Shown piece by piece: positions 1 through 6,645 of a stretch of 9,596 nt of DNA. A program made the position numbers and the translations under genes. Under the pieces are notes generated by a model. That model saw only the letters and a program-made list of their open reading frames with translations, had not been told where the DNA came from and did no database searches. Each line of letters begins with the position of its first letter. The first letter of the stretch is position 1. The stretch spans positions 1 to 9,596 of the forward strand of contig JAEWWF010000155.1 of the NCBI GenBank assembly GCA_023396465.1. The letters are read 5' to 3'. Source of the stretch: Pseudomonadota bacterium. Its GTDB lineage: Bacteria; Pseudomonadota; Alphaproteobacteria; Rhodospirillales; Rhodospirillaceae.

Positions 1-5
1 GACTG

Positions 6-11
6 AAGGGG
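6..11 (+). promoter_or_regulatory. Ribosome-binding site of the TonB gene
   Basis: AAGGGG lies 9 bases before the first of two consecutive ATG codons (21 and 24), which favours the start at 21. A TGA at 4-6 runs into this site and could be the stop codon of an upstream gene (exbD would be the usual neighbour), but too little sequence is visible to tell. Confidence 0.6.
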
Positions 12-20
12 CTTGGCGCC

Positions 21-800
21 ATGATGGACGCACCGCCCGGGAGCGACCCGCGCGCCACCGTCGCCACCACGGCCGGCGGTGGGTGGGGCGTGGCGGCGCT
101 TGTGGTTTCCGTCGGTCTCCACGCGGCGGCGGCCGTCGCCCTGATGCTTTCGCCGTGGTCCGGTCGGCCGCAACCGCAGCCGCAACCGGCCGCGTCCATG
201 ATCATCGTGATGGCGCCGGCCCCCGAGCCCGTCCCCGCCTCCGAGCCGGCCGCCGTTCCCGCTCCGCCGGAGCCGGTGCCCGAGCCGGCCGTCACGGAAG
301 CCGTCCCGCCGCCGGTCCTTGCGGACGTTGCCGAACCACCTCCGACTCCCGGCCCACCGTCACCGCCGGCCCGCAAGCCGGCGGTGACGTCCGCCGCCGC
401 CAAGGCACCAGCGCGTCCGCCGGTGCCGGCGCCCGCCATGTCGGAGACTGCTCCATCGCCGCGTGCCGTCGTCCCGCAACCAGCCGCCGCCGTGCCGCTA
501 TCCGCCCCGTCCGCCGCCGTGCCGTGGACACCGGAATGGACCTTGGGGACGCACGATGCGCCGGTCCCGGCCTACCCGCCGCAGGCGCGTGCCGGGCGTC
601 AGGAAGGCCGGGTGGTGGTGCGGGTGCGGGTGCTGCCCTCCGGCCGAATCGGCGAGGCGCATGTGGTGGACAGCGCCGGCTGGCCGCTGCTGGACGAGGC
701 GGCGCTGGCCGCCATCCGCCGCTGGCGCTTCGCCCCGGCGCCGCCGGGAGTGACCGAGGCGGCGGTGGTGATGGTGCCCTTCACCTTCCGCCTGCGCTGA
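21..800 (+). CDS. tonB: TonB-family energy transducer
   Basis: Inner-membrane protein of 259 aa that should pass energy from an ExbB/ExbD proton channel to TonB-dependent outer-membrane receptors. One N-terminal membrane segment (about residues 22-43) contains Ser30 and His34 in the S-x3-H spacing that is essential in E. coli TonB (Ser16/His20). Residues about 47-175 are a long Pro/Ala/Glu-rich periplasmic spacer. The C-terminal TonB domain (about 181-259) shows the AYPPQAR entry motif, a VVVRVRVLPSGRI strand, the helix LLDEAALAAI and the RRWRFAPA motif near the end. The length is normal for the family. The gene converges on the sugar operon and has no evident functional link to it. It may be the last gene of an exbB-exbD-tonB set lying to the left. 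Which receptor it serves (iron, vitamin or other) cannot be read here. Confidence 0.92.
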   Translation: MMDAPPGSDPRATVATTAGGGWGVAALVVSVGLHAAAAVALMLSPWSGRPQPQPQPAASMIIVMAPAPEPVPASEPAAVPAPPEPVPEPAVTEAVPPPVLADVAEPPPTPGPPSPPARKPAVTSAAAKAPARPPVPAPAMSETAPSPRAVVPQPAAAVPLSAPSAAVPWTPEWTLGTHDAPVPAYPPQARAGRQEGRVVVRVRVLPSGRIGEAHVVDSAGWPLLDEAALAAIRRWRFAPAPPGVTEAAVVMVPFTFRLR

Positions 801-806
801 GATCAC

Positions 807-843
807 CACCGCCGACGCAGCGGGCGGTGATGCGGGGCATCAC
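807..843. terminator. Hairpins between the convergent tonB and kinase genes
   Basis: Only 39 bases separate the two stop codons. They hold two overlapping inverted repeats that cannot form together: CACCGCC (807-813) with GGCGGTG (823-829), and GTGATGC (827-833) with GCATCAC (837-843) around a GGG loop. The second covers the kinase stop codon. Neither has a T-tract on either strand, so they are not textbook intrinsic terminators. They may act as 3'-end stabilisers or work with Rho. This is weak evidence. Confidence 0.3.
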
Positions 844-2477
844 GGCGCCTGCATCAGCGCGCGATAGGCCATCTGGTCGTCGTAGAGGCGCTGGAACACC
901 CGGTATTTGCGGTCGTGATAAGCCCGCTCCGGTCCTTCCGCCGCCGCGATGACGCGGTCGGCGCGGCTCATGGCGGCCATGGCGGCGGGGATGTCGGGCC
1001 ACGCCCCGGCCGCCACCGCCCCCAGCACCGCCGCGCCCAGCAGCACCGCCTCCGGTTCCTCCGGCAGCACCACGGCGCAGCCGGTGGCGTCGGCGTGGGC
1101 TTGCAGGAACACCGGGTTCTTGGTGCCGCCGCCGCAGGCCAGGATGGTATCGATGGCATAGCCGGCGTGGGTCATCGCCGCGATGATATGGCGGGTGCCG
1201 TAGGCGATGGCCTGCACGGTGGCAAGGTAGAGCCGCGCCATGTCATCGAGACTGTCCGACAGCCGCAGGCCGCTGACCATGCCGCGTAGGGTGGCATCGG
1301 CGCGCGGGGAGCGGTTGCCGTGGAAGTAGGGCAGGACGTGCAGGTCGGCGGTCAGGGCGGCCACCGGCACCCCCTCGTGCGCCGCCAGCGCCGCCAGATG
1401 CTCGTTCAGCAACTGATAGACGGTGACGCCCGACCGTTCCGCCGCCGTCGCCAGATCGGCATGACGGGGATGGCCTTGCACCACATGATCGACCAGCGCC
1501 CCGGTGGCAGACTGGCCGCCTTCCGCCAGCCACAGGCCGGGCACCATGGCCGACCAATAGGGCCCCCAGACGCCGGGAATGAAGCGCGGCGTCCCGGCGC
1601 TCACCGCCATGTGACAGCTGGAGGTGCCGCCGATCAGCGCCAGCCGGCGGTCGAAGTCCACCCGGCCGCATTCCGGCACGGCGGCGCCGATCACCCCGAT
1701 GCCGCCGGCATGGGCGTCGATCATCGAGGTGCCGACGGCGATGCCCGCCGGCAGCCCCAATTCCGCCGCCGCCGTCGCCGACAGGCCGCCGGCGATGGCG
1801 CTGCCGACGGCGCCGACATCGGTGCCGATGCGGGCATGACCCTCGTCCACCAGATCACCAAGGCCGATGGCGCGCAGGTAAGCGTCGTCCCAACGGTCTT
1901 CGTGGCCGAGGTAGGTCCACTTGCACACCAGCGAGCACAACGACCGCCGCAACGAGCCGGTGGCCCGCCAGGTGAGGAAGTCGGGCAGGTCGAAGAAATG
2001 CGCCGCCCGCTGCCACGCCTGCGGCAGATGGGTCTTCAGCCACAGCAGCTTGGGCGTCTGCATCTCCGGCGACAGGCGTCCGCCGACATAGCGCAGCACC
2101 TCGTGGTCGCCGGCGTTGATGCGCTCGGTCTGGGCAATGGCGCGGTGGTCCATCCAGACGATGACGTTGCGGGCATCGTCGCCGCCGGGATCGACGCTCA
2201 CCGGCTTGCCGGCGGCGTCGACCACCACCAGCGAACACGTCGCATCGAAGCCGATGCCGACCACCCGGGGCGCTTCGGCGCAGGCGGCCACGGCTTCGCG
2301 CACGGCGGCGCAGACGGCGGCCCAGATGTCGTCGGAGGACTGTTCGGCCCACTCCGGCTCCGGCCGCCACAGGCGGATCGGCCGCACCGCCGTGGCCAGC
2401 CGGCGGCCATCAAGGGTGAAGATGCCGGCGCGGGCGCTGCCGGTTCCAACGTCCACTCCAATGACGGCGCGCGGCAT
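840..2477 (-). CDS. FGGY-family kinase, probable D-ribulokinase
   Basis: Cytoplasmic sugar kinase of 545 aa, predicted to phosphorylate a ketopentose at C5 (D-ribulose to D-ribulose-5-phosphate). It has the FGGY two-domain layout. The phosphate loop is DVGTGSARAG (residues 9-18). WMDHRA is at 108-113. The probable catalytic base Asp254 is in SMIDAHAG. The nucleotide-binding CGGGTKNP is near 448-455. The motif TCSLV at 80-84 is the published signature separating D-ribulokinases (human FGGY, yeast YDR109C) from other FGGY kinases. The reading frame stays open upstream to 2789, but the start at 2477 is preferred: the conserved N-terminus begins there, AAGGAG lies 9 bases upstream, and the longer start would overlap the deoK-like gene. 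It is the last gene of the operon, 40 bases after that gene. A member acting on L-ribulose, ribitol or another pentulose cannot be excluded. It does not resemble AI-2 kinase LsrK beyond the shared fold. Confidence 0.88.
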   Translation of the reverse strand: MPRAVIGVDVGTGSARAGIFTLDGRRLATAVRPIRLWRPEPEWAEQSSDDIWAAVCAAVREAVAACAEAPRVVGIGFDATCSLVVVDAAGKPVSVDPGGDDARNVIVWMDHRAIAQTERINAGDHEVLRYVGGRLSPEMQTPKLLWLKTHLPQAWQRAAHFFDLPDFLTWRATGSLRRSLCSLVCKWTYLGHEDRWDDAYLRAIGLGDLVDEGHARIGTDVGAVGSAIAGGLSATAAAELGLPAGIAVGTSMIDAHAGGIGVIGAAVPECGRVDFDRRLALIGGTSSCHMAVSAGTPRFIPGVWGPYWSAMVPGLWLAEGGQSATGALVDHVVQGHPRHADLATAAERSGVTVYQLLNEHLAALAAHEGVPVAALTADLHVLPYFHGNRSPRADATLRGMVSGLRLSDSLDDMARLYLATVQAIAYGTRHIIAAMTHAGYAIDTILACGGGTKNPVFLQAHADATGCAVVLPEEPEAVLLGAAVLGAVAAGAWPDIPAAMAAMSRADRVIAAAEGPERAYHDRKYRVFQRLYDDQMAYRALMQAP

Positions 2478-2486
2478 GGTTGGTTT

Positions 2487-2492
2487 CTCCTT
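2487..2492 (-). promoter_or_regulatory. Ribosome-binding site fixing the FGGY kinase start
   Basis: On the minus strand AAGGAG sits 9 bases before the ATG at 2477. It supports this start over the upstream in-frame ATG at 2789, which lies inside the deoK-like gene. Confidence 0.8.
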
Positions 2493-2517
2493 GCGAACGG
2501 CTGCCGACGGCTCCGCC

Positions 2518-3465
2518 TTACGCGGAGTGGCTGCCGGTGTCGAGGCTGGCACAGAAGGCATCGAAGGCCGACTGCGTGGCATAGGACTTCTGTGTCCCCG
2601 GCCTGGTGATGCTGTCGGCGGCGTAGCGCACCGCCTTGTGCAGCGCGGCGTCGAGGTCGCGGCTGGCGACGTGGTAGCGGGCGAAGCTGCCGATGAAGGC
2701 ATCGCCGGCGCCGGTGGTGTCGACCGGCCGCACCCGCACCGGCTCGATGCGGCGGGTGGCCTCGCCGGCGGTGACCAGCAGCGCGCCACGGGCCCCCAGG
2801 GTGACGATGACGGTGCGGATGCCGCGCGCCACCAGGGTGCGGGCGGCGGCCTCGGCCTCGGCCTCCGACGTCACCGGCAGGCCGGTGATGGTGGCCAGTT
2901 CGGTCTGATTGGGGACGAAGAAGGTCACCGTCTCGATGCGCGCCGGGTCGAGCAGCGGGTCGGCCGGGGCCGGGTTCAGCAGCGTCTCGATGCCGTGGCG
3001 GGCGCCGAAGTCGATGGTGTGATAGACCGTCTCCAGCGGGACTTCCAGCTGCATGACGATCAGGTCGCACTCCTTCAGCGCCTCCGCCGCCCGGTCGATG
3101 TCGGCGGGGGAGAGCAGGGCGTTGGCGCCCTTGACGATGAGGATGCTGTTCTCGCCCGACGGCTCGACGAAGATGGGGGCGACGCCGCTGGAGGTGCCGG
3201 GCACGCGCTCCACGAAACGGGTGTCGATGCCTGATGTCTCGAAGTTGCGGATGGTGTTGTCGGCGAAGATGTCGTCGCCGACCTTGGTGACCATCATCAC
3301 CTCCGCCCCCAGGCGTGCCGCCGCGATGGCCTGGTTGGCGCCCTTGCCGCCACAGCCCATCTCGAAGCGCGGCGCCTCGATGGTTTCGCCGGGGGCCGGC
3401 ATGCGGGCGGTGTAGGTGATGAGGTCGACCATGTTGCTGCCGACCACGGCGATCTTGCCGGACAT
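2518..3465 (-). CDS. deoK: PfkB-family pentose kinase, probable deoxyribokinase
   Basis: Cytoplasmic kinase of 315 aa, predicted to convert 2-deoxy-D-ribose (possibly also ribose) to the 5-phosphate that DeoC cleaves. Ribokinase features are complete: GCGGKGANQA (37-46), MQLEVPLE around Glu141, NPAPA (164-168), the N-x-x-E motif at Asn186-Glu189, and the anion hole with catalytic base DTTGAGDAF (Asp255). The N-terminus reads GSNMVDLITYT (9-19). From memory, this matches enterobacterial deoxyribokinase DeoK rather than RbsK, where the same spot reads GSINADH; Asp14 is kept but RbsK's Asn is replaced by Met12. The frame is open far upstream (to 4050), but AAGGAG 6 bases before 3465 and the family N-terminus fix the start. 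The 59 bases before it hold a short inverted repeat (CTGGCG/CGCCAG, 3481-3500) and a 10-base palindrome (3502-3511) of unknown meaning. Ribokinase activity remains possible. Confidence 0.87.
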   Translation of the reverse strand: MSGKIAVVGSNMVDLITYTARMPAPGETIEAPRFEMGCGGKGANQAIAAARLGAEVMMVTKVGDDIFADNTIRNFETSGIDTRFVERVPGTSSGVAPIFVEPSGENSILIVKGANALLSPADIDRAAEALKECDLIVMQLEVPLETVYHTIDFGARHGIETLLNPAPADPLLDPARIETVTFFVPNQTELATITGLPVTSEAEAEAAARTLVARGIRTVIVTLGARGALLVTAGEATRRIEPVRVRPVDTTGAGDAFIGSFARYHVASRDLDAALHKAVRYAADSITRPGTQKSYATQSAFDAFCASLDTGSHSA

Positions 3466-3471
3466 GGCCTT

Positions 3472-3477
3472 CTCCTT
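3472..3477 (-). promoter_or_regulatory. Ribosome-binding site fixing the deoK-like start
   Basis: AAGGAG on the minus strand lies 6 bases before the ATG at 3465. It marks the true start within a frame that stays open for a further 585 bases upstream. Confidence 0.82.
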
Positions 3478-3524
3478 CGTCTGGCGGCGGGCCGCGCCAG
3501 GGCGGCGCCGCGATGGGGTGTCGG

Positions 3525-4628
3525 TCACAGGGCGCGGATGGCGGCTTCGGCGGCCTCGGCCTCGGCGGTGGTCAGGTAGCCGAGGCGGACGGAGAAGCGC
3601 CGCGTCTGCCCGCCGGCCAGGGTCTGCACGTTGCCCTTGGCCTTCTCGGCGGTGTAGCCCTCGGGCTCGCAGGTGGAGGGCAGGGCGAAGGCGTTGACCT
3701 TCTGATCGCTGTTGACCAGCACCCAGCGCACCGTCTTCGGGAAGTCGCGCACGGCATAGGCGATGTGGAAGGCATCGCCCTCGCGCCGCCGTGCCATCAG
3801 GGCGGTGCGGCCGTCGGCGCCGCTGCGCAGGCCACGGATGTAGAACACCTGTTCGGGGTCGTAGCGGGCCGGCTCGTCCAGCACCTCCATCACCGCCGGG
3901 TCGCGCGCCAGGGCGTCGAGCAGGGCGTCGTAGGCGTCGCTGCGCGGCACATGGGCCGGCACCTGGGTGCGGACGACGGTGGCCTCGGGCGTGAAGGGGG
4001 CCGGCTGGACGATGCGGGCGCCGTCGCAGAAGGCGAAGTTGACGTGGCACATGTACATCAGGTCCATGGCGGCGCCGGACAGGTTCTCCACCGCCATCTC
4101 GATGTCGAACAGGGCGCTGTCGGGCCGCAGCACCACCCGCGGCCGCGCCATGTAATGGGCGCCGAAGCCCATCACGTATTCCCGCCGGCCGGACAGGGCC
4201 AGGAAGGCGCCTTCGGCGTCGCGGCCGATCTCGAGGGCGGCGGCGTCCATGGCGGCGCAGGGCATTTCCCCATGCAGCGGGTGGCTGTCCTGCGGGCCGG
4301 GGCAGCCGTTGCGCAGCAGGCCGGAGTGGAAGGCGAAACAGCCGTAGGTGCCGACGATGACATCCGCCGGGCGCGGCATGTCGAACATGTTGGCCATGGT
4401 CAGGTCGACGCCGTCGAACACGGCGTCCCAGATCATCTGGCCGAAATAGGGCAGAACCACCAGATGGCCACGCCGGTTGGTCAGGCGCACCGCCTCGATG
4501 CCGCTGTCGTAGCGGAACAGGCTGGCGGTCAGGCCATCGGTCTCGGCGACAATACGCTCCGGCGTCTCGAAGAAGCCCTTGCGCAGGTGGATGGTGGTGG
4601 TGGCGTGGTCGCGGTCACGGTCGCTCAT
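3525..4628 (-). CDS. DUF4432 / aldose 1-epimerase-like protein (probable sugar mutarotase)
   Basis: Protein of 367 aa with the galactose-mutarotase-like beta-sandwich signature, predicted to be cytoplasmic (no signal peptide). It probably speeds interconversion of alpha and beta anomers of the imported sugar before phosphorylation. Candidate active-site residues are His116, His119 and Glu121 in HPLHGE; His195 and Asn197 in MYMCHVNFAF, the usual position of the second mutarotase His; and Glu321/Glu323 in CEPEGYTAEKAKG, a candidate for the catalytic Glu. The start at 4628 is chosen because GGAGG lies 5 bases upstream; the earlier in-frame ATG at 4673 lies inside the preceding permease gene. It follows that gene by 19 bases and precedes the deoK-like gene by 59. 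Enterobacterial deoxyribose loci also carry a mutarotase-like gene, which supports the role, but DUF4432 proteins are poorly characterised and the substrate is inferred from context only. Confidence 0.8.
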   Translation of the reverse strand: MSDRDRDHATTTIHLRKGFFETPERIVAETDGLTASLFRYDSGIEAVRLTNRRGHLVVLPYFGQMIWDAVFDGVDLTMANMFDMPRPADVIVGTYGCFAFHSGLLRNGCPGPQDSHPLHGEMPCAAMDAAALEIGRDAEGAFLALSGRREYVMGFGAHYMARPRVVLRPDSALFDIEMAVENLSGAAMDLMYMCHVNFAFCDGARIVQPAPFTPEATVVRTQVPAHVPRSDAYDALLDALARDPAVMEVLDEPARYDPEQVFYIRGLRSGADGRTALMARRREGDAFHIAYAVRDFPKTVRWVLVNSDQKVNAFALPSTCEPEGYTAEKAKGNVQTLAGGQTRRFSVRLGYLTTAEAEAAEAAIRAL

Positions 4629-4633
4629 GGTGT

Positions 4634-4638
4634 CCTCC
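4634..4638 (-). promoter_or_regulatory. Ribosome-binding site fixing the DUF4432 start
   Basis: GGAGG, inside the longer GGGGAGGA, sits 5 bases before the ATG at 4628 on the minus strand. It favours this start over the ATG at 4673. Confidence 0.8.
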
Positions 4639-4647
4639 CCCGTCCCG

Positions 4648-5640
4648 TCAGCGGGTGCGGTTCTTGAAGGCATTGATGGCGATCACCAGGAGCAGGAAGG
4701 CGCCCCAGATGAAATCGATCAGGTGGTTGGAGAAACGCAGGATCTGGAAGCCGCTGGCCAGCAGCATCAGCGCCACCACGGCGATGGAGATGCCGAGCAC
4801 CGTGCCCTTGCCGCCGGCCGGGTTGGTGCCGCCGAGCACGGCGATCAGCACCGCTTGCAGCAGATAGGAGGTGCCGTAGTCCGATTTGGCGGCGTTGGTG
4901 CGGCCCGACAGGATGATGCCGGCCACCGACGCCAGCACGCCGGTCAGCATGTAGCTGTAGAAGATCATGCGTTCGCGCTTCAGCCCGGCGAACAGGGCAG
5001 CCTTCGGGTTGGTGCCGATCAGCATCAGGTTGATGCCGAAGGTGGTCCGGCTGAGGATGAAGGCGATGACGGCGGCGATGACGAGGAACAGCACGAAGGG
5101 CGTCGCCACCCCGAACACCTTGCCGTTGCCGAGGAAGGCCCAGGCTTCCGGGAAGCCGACCAATGCCGGGCCGCCGGTCAGCACGATGGCGAGGCCGGTG
5201 AACACCTGCCCGGTGCCGAGGGTGGCGAGGATCGGGATGATCCCCGCCCGTGTCACCAGGAAGCCGTTGAGCGCCCCCGCCACCACGCCGGTGCCGATGG
5301 CCACCACGCCGCCCAGCAGCACCACCTGGAAGGGGGCATCGGCGATGCCGGTGTCGCCGGCCAGCCGGTGGAACACCACCCCGGCCAGGATGCCCGACAG
5401 GTTGGCGATGCCGACCACCGACAGGTCGATGCCGCCGGTCAGCATGGCGATCATCATGGCGATCGACAGCAGACCGAGTTCCGGGAAGATGTAGGTGATC
5501 GACTCGAAGTTATAGTAGCGCAGGAACTTGTCGGGGCTCAGAGCCGCCATCACCGCGAAGATCAGGATCGTCATGACGATCAGCTGAACGATGTTGTTGT
5601 CGCGGTTGAGCAGGCTGCGGAAATCCATCTGGTACTTCAT
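4648..5640 (-). CDS. Sugar ABC transporter permease (RbsC-like), second copy
   Basis: Inner-membrane subunit of 330 aa of a carbohydrate uptake (CUT2/ribose-type) ABC importer. Eight to ten hydrophobic segments are visible, the first at about 18-34 and the last at about 308-324. The family motif GGIDLSV is at 69-75. The cytoplasmic coupling-loop region, LGGTNPAGGKGTVLG (269-283), corresponds to the EAA-like contact with the ATPase. It should form a heterodimer with the permease encoded just upstream, from which it clearly differs in sequence. The gap to that gene is 12 bases, and the ribosome-binding site GAGGAGG overlaps the upstream stop codon, suggesting coupled translation. The substrate is not readable from permease sequence; context suggests a pentose. 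Confidence 0.93.
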   Translation of the reverse strand: MKYQMDFRSLLNRDNNIVQLIVMTILIFAVMAALSPDKFLRYYNFESITYIFPELGLLSIAMMIAMLTGGIDLSVVGIANLSGILAGVVFHRLAGDTGIADAPFQVVLLGGVVAIGTGVVAGALNGFLVTRAGIIPILATLGTGQVFTGLAIVLTGGPALVGFPEAWAFLGNGKVFGVATPFVLFLVIAAVIAFILSRTTFGINLMLIGTNPKAALFAGLKRERMIFYSYMLTGVLASVAGIILSGRTNAAKSDYGTSYLLQAVLIAVLGGTNPAGGKGTVLGISIAVVALMLLASGFQILRFSNHLIDFIWGAFLLLVIAINAFKNRTR

Positions 5641-5647
5641 GATCCAG

Positions 5648-5654
5648 CCTCCTC
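5648..5654 (-). promoter_or_regulatory. Ribosome-binding site overlapping the preceding stop codon
   Basis: GAGGAGG lies 7 bases before the ATG at 5640. Its first two bases are part of the TGA stop (5653-5655) of the upstream permease gene, an arrangement typical of translational coupling. Confidence 0.75.
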
Positions 5655-6630
5655 ACGCCTGCCGCCGGCGGTCACGCCAGGCGGTGACGGCTGTCGCGAT
5701 GACGATGATGACGCCCACCACCACGCGCTGCCAGGTGGTGTCGACCTTCATGATGATCAGGCTGTTCTTGACCATCACCAGCATGAAGACCCCGAGCATG
5801 GTGCCGAGCACGGTGCCGCGGCCGCCGAAGATGGAGGCGCCGCCCAGCACCACGGCGGCGATGACGTCCAGTTCCAGCCCCACGAAGTCGCGCGGGTTGG
5901 CGAGCCAGATCATGCCGCTGTGCAGCAGCCCGGCGAAACCGGCCAGCGCGCCGGCGGTGCAGTAGACGAAGAAAATGGTCTTGCGCAGGTCGAAGCCGGC
6001 CCGCCGCGCCGCTTCCGCGTCGCCGCCCAGGGCATAGACGCTGCGGCCGATCATGGTGTAGCGCAGCACCAGATGCATGGCGAGGGCGAGGCCGAAGTAG
6101 ATCAGCACCATGGCGGTCAGGCCGTAGGTGGTGCCGTCGGCCTTGGTGAAGCTGAGCACGTCGGTGCGGGCGAACTCGATCAGTGACGGCGGCATTTTGT
6201 TGATGTTGATCATGCTGGTGCCGACCACGCCGAGCAGGAACCCGCGCACCATGGCGCCGGTGCCGAGCGTGACGATCAGCGGGATCATGCGGAACTTGTA
6301 GACGAAAAAGGCGTTCAGGCAGCCGAACAGCAGCCCCATGACGGCGGCGGTGAGGAACGGCAGCGCCACCCCGTCATAGCCGAAGTACAGCATTCCCTTG
6401 ACGGTCAGGTACATGGCGGCCACCGCGAAGGCGGGGAACGACACGTCGATGCCGCCCGAGATCAGCACCAGCAGCACGCCCAGCGCCATGATGCCGATGA
6501 TCACGTTGCTGCGCAGCAGGCTGAACAGGTTGTCGGGCTGCCAGAAGGCTGGATTGACCAGCCCGATGACGATCATGGCGAGCACCAGAATGCCGGCGAT
6601 GACCACTTCCGAACGGCGGAGCCAGGTCAT
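5653..6630 (-). CDS. Sugar ABC transporter permease (RbsC-like), first copy
   Basis: Inner-membrane subunit of 325 aa and the likely partner of the permease encoded next. The first membrane helix is at about 9-25 and the last at about 303-317. The CUT2 motif GGIDVSF is at 59-65. The coupling region LGGASIFGGRGTVLGT (262-277) fits the classical family consensus better than the equivalent loop of its partner does. The hydrophilic stretch at about 143-168 looks like an extracytoplasmic loop between helices. The start at 6630 is supported by a G-rich Shine-Dalgarno site (AAGGGGGGG) that begins inside the TAA stop of the ATPase gene 12 bases upstream. Having two different permeases, rather than one homodimer as in RbsC, is common in alphaproteobacterial and Lsr/Rha-type importers. 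Confidence 0.93.
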   Translation of the reverse strand: MTWLRRSEVVIAGILVLAMIVIGLVNPAFWQPDNLFSLLRSNVIIGIMALGVLLVLISGGIDVSFPAFAVAAMYLTVKGMLYFGYDGVALPFLTAAVMGLLFGCLNAFFVYKFRMIPLIVTLGTGAMVRGFLLGVVGTSMININKMPPSLIEFARTDVLSFTKADGTTYGLTAMVLIYFGLALAMHLVLRYTMIGRSVYALGGDAEAARRAGFDLRKTIFFVYCTAGALAGFAGLLHSGMIWLANPRDFVGLELDVIAAVVLGGASIFGGRGTVLGTMLGVFMLVMVKNSLIIMKVDTTWQRVVVGVIIVIATAVTAWRDRRRQA

Positions 6631-6635
6631 GACGT

Positions 6636-6645
6636 CCCCCCCTTA
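6636..6645 (-). promoter_or_regulatory. Ribosome-binding site fused to the ATPase stop codon
   Basis: On the minus strand the ATPase stop TAA (6643-6645) runs directly into seven G residues, giving AAGGGGGGG about 5 bases before the permease ATG at 6630. Translation of ATPase and permease is probably coupled. Confidence 0.65.

Noticed and set aside
180..480. Pro/Ala-rich stretch as a possible frameshift or low-quality region in tonB
   Set aside because: A long Pro-rich periplasmic spacer is normal for TonB, and the frame is continuous from the membrane anchor to the C-terminal domain.
1320..2609. A 429-codon plus-strand reading frame opposite the FGGY kinase
   Set aside because: The opposite strand carries a full-length kinase with all its motifs. 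This frame is an Arg/Gly/His-rich antisense shadow.
2478..2789. An N-terminal extension of the FGGY kinase by 104 codons
   Set aside because: The extension is Pro/Arg/Ser-rich, overlaps the end of the deoK-like gene, and the family N-terminus with its own AAGGAG site begins at 2477.
3466..4050. An N-terminal extension of the deoK-like kinase by 195 codons
   Set aside because: It lies within the DUF4432 gene in another frame and has the composition of a shadow. The family N-terminus and a ribosome-binding site mark the start at 3465.
3513..4667. A 384-codon plus-strand reading frame opposite the DUF4432 gene
   Set aside because: It is an antisense shadow of a conserved gene, with low-complexity composition and no recognisable motif.
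4579..6186. A 535-codon plus-strand reading frame rich in His, Asp, Gln and Gly opposite the permease genes
   Set aside because: It is the complement of two clear permease genes. Its composition follows from high-GC codon use on the other strand, and it shows no domain, signal or fitting start site.
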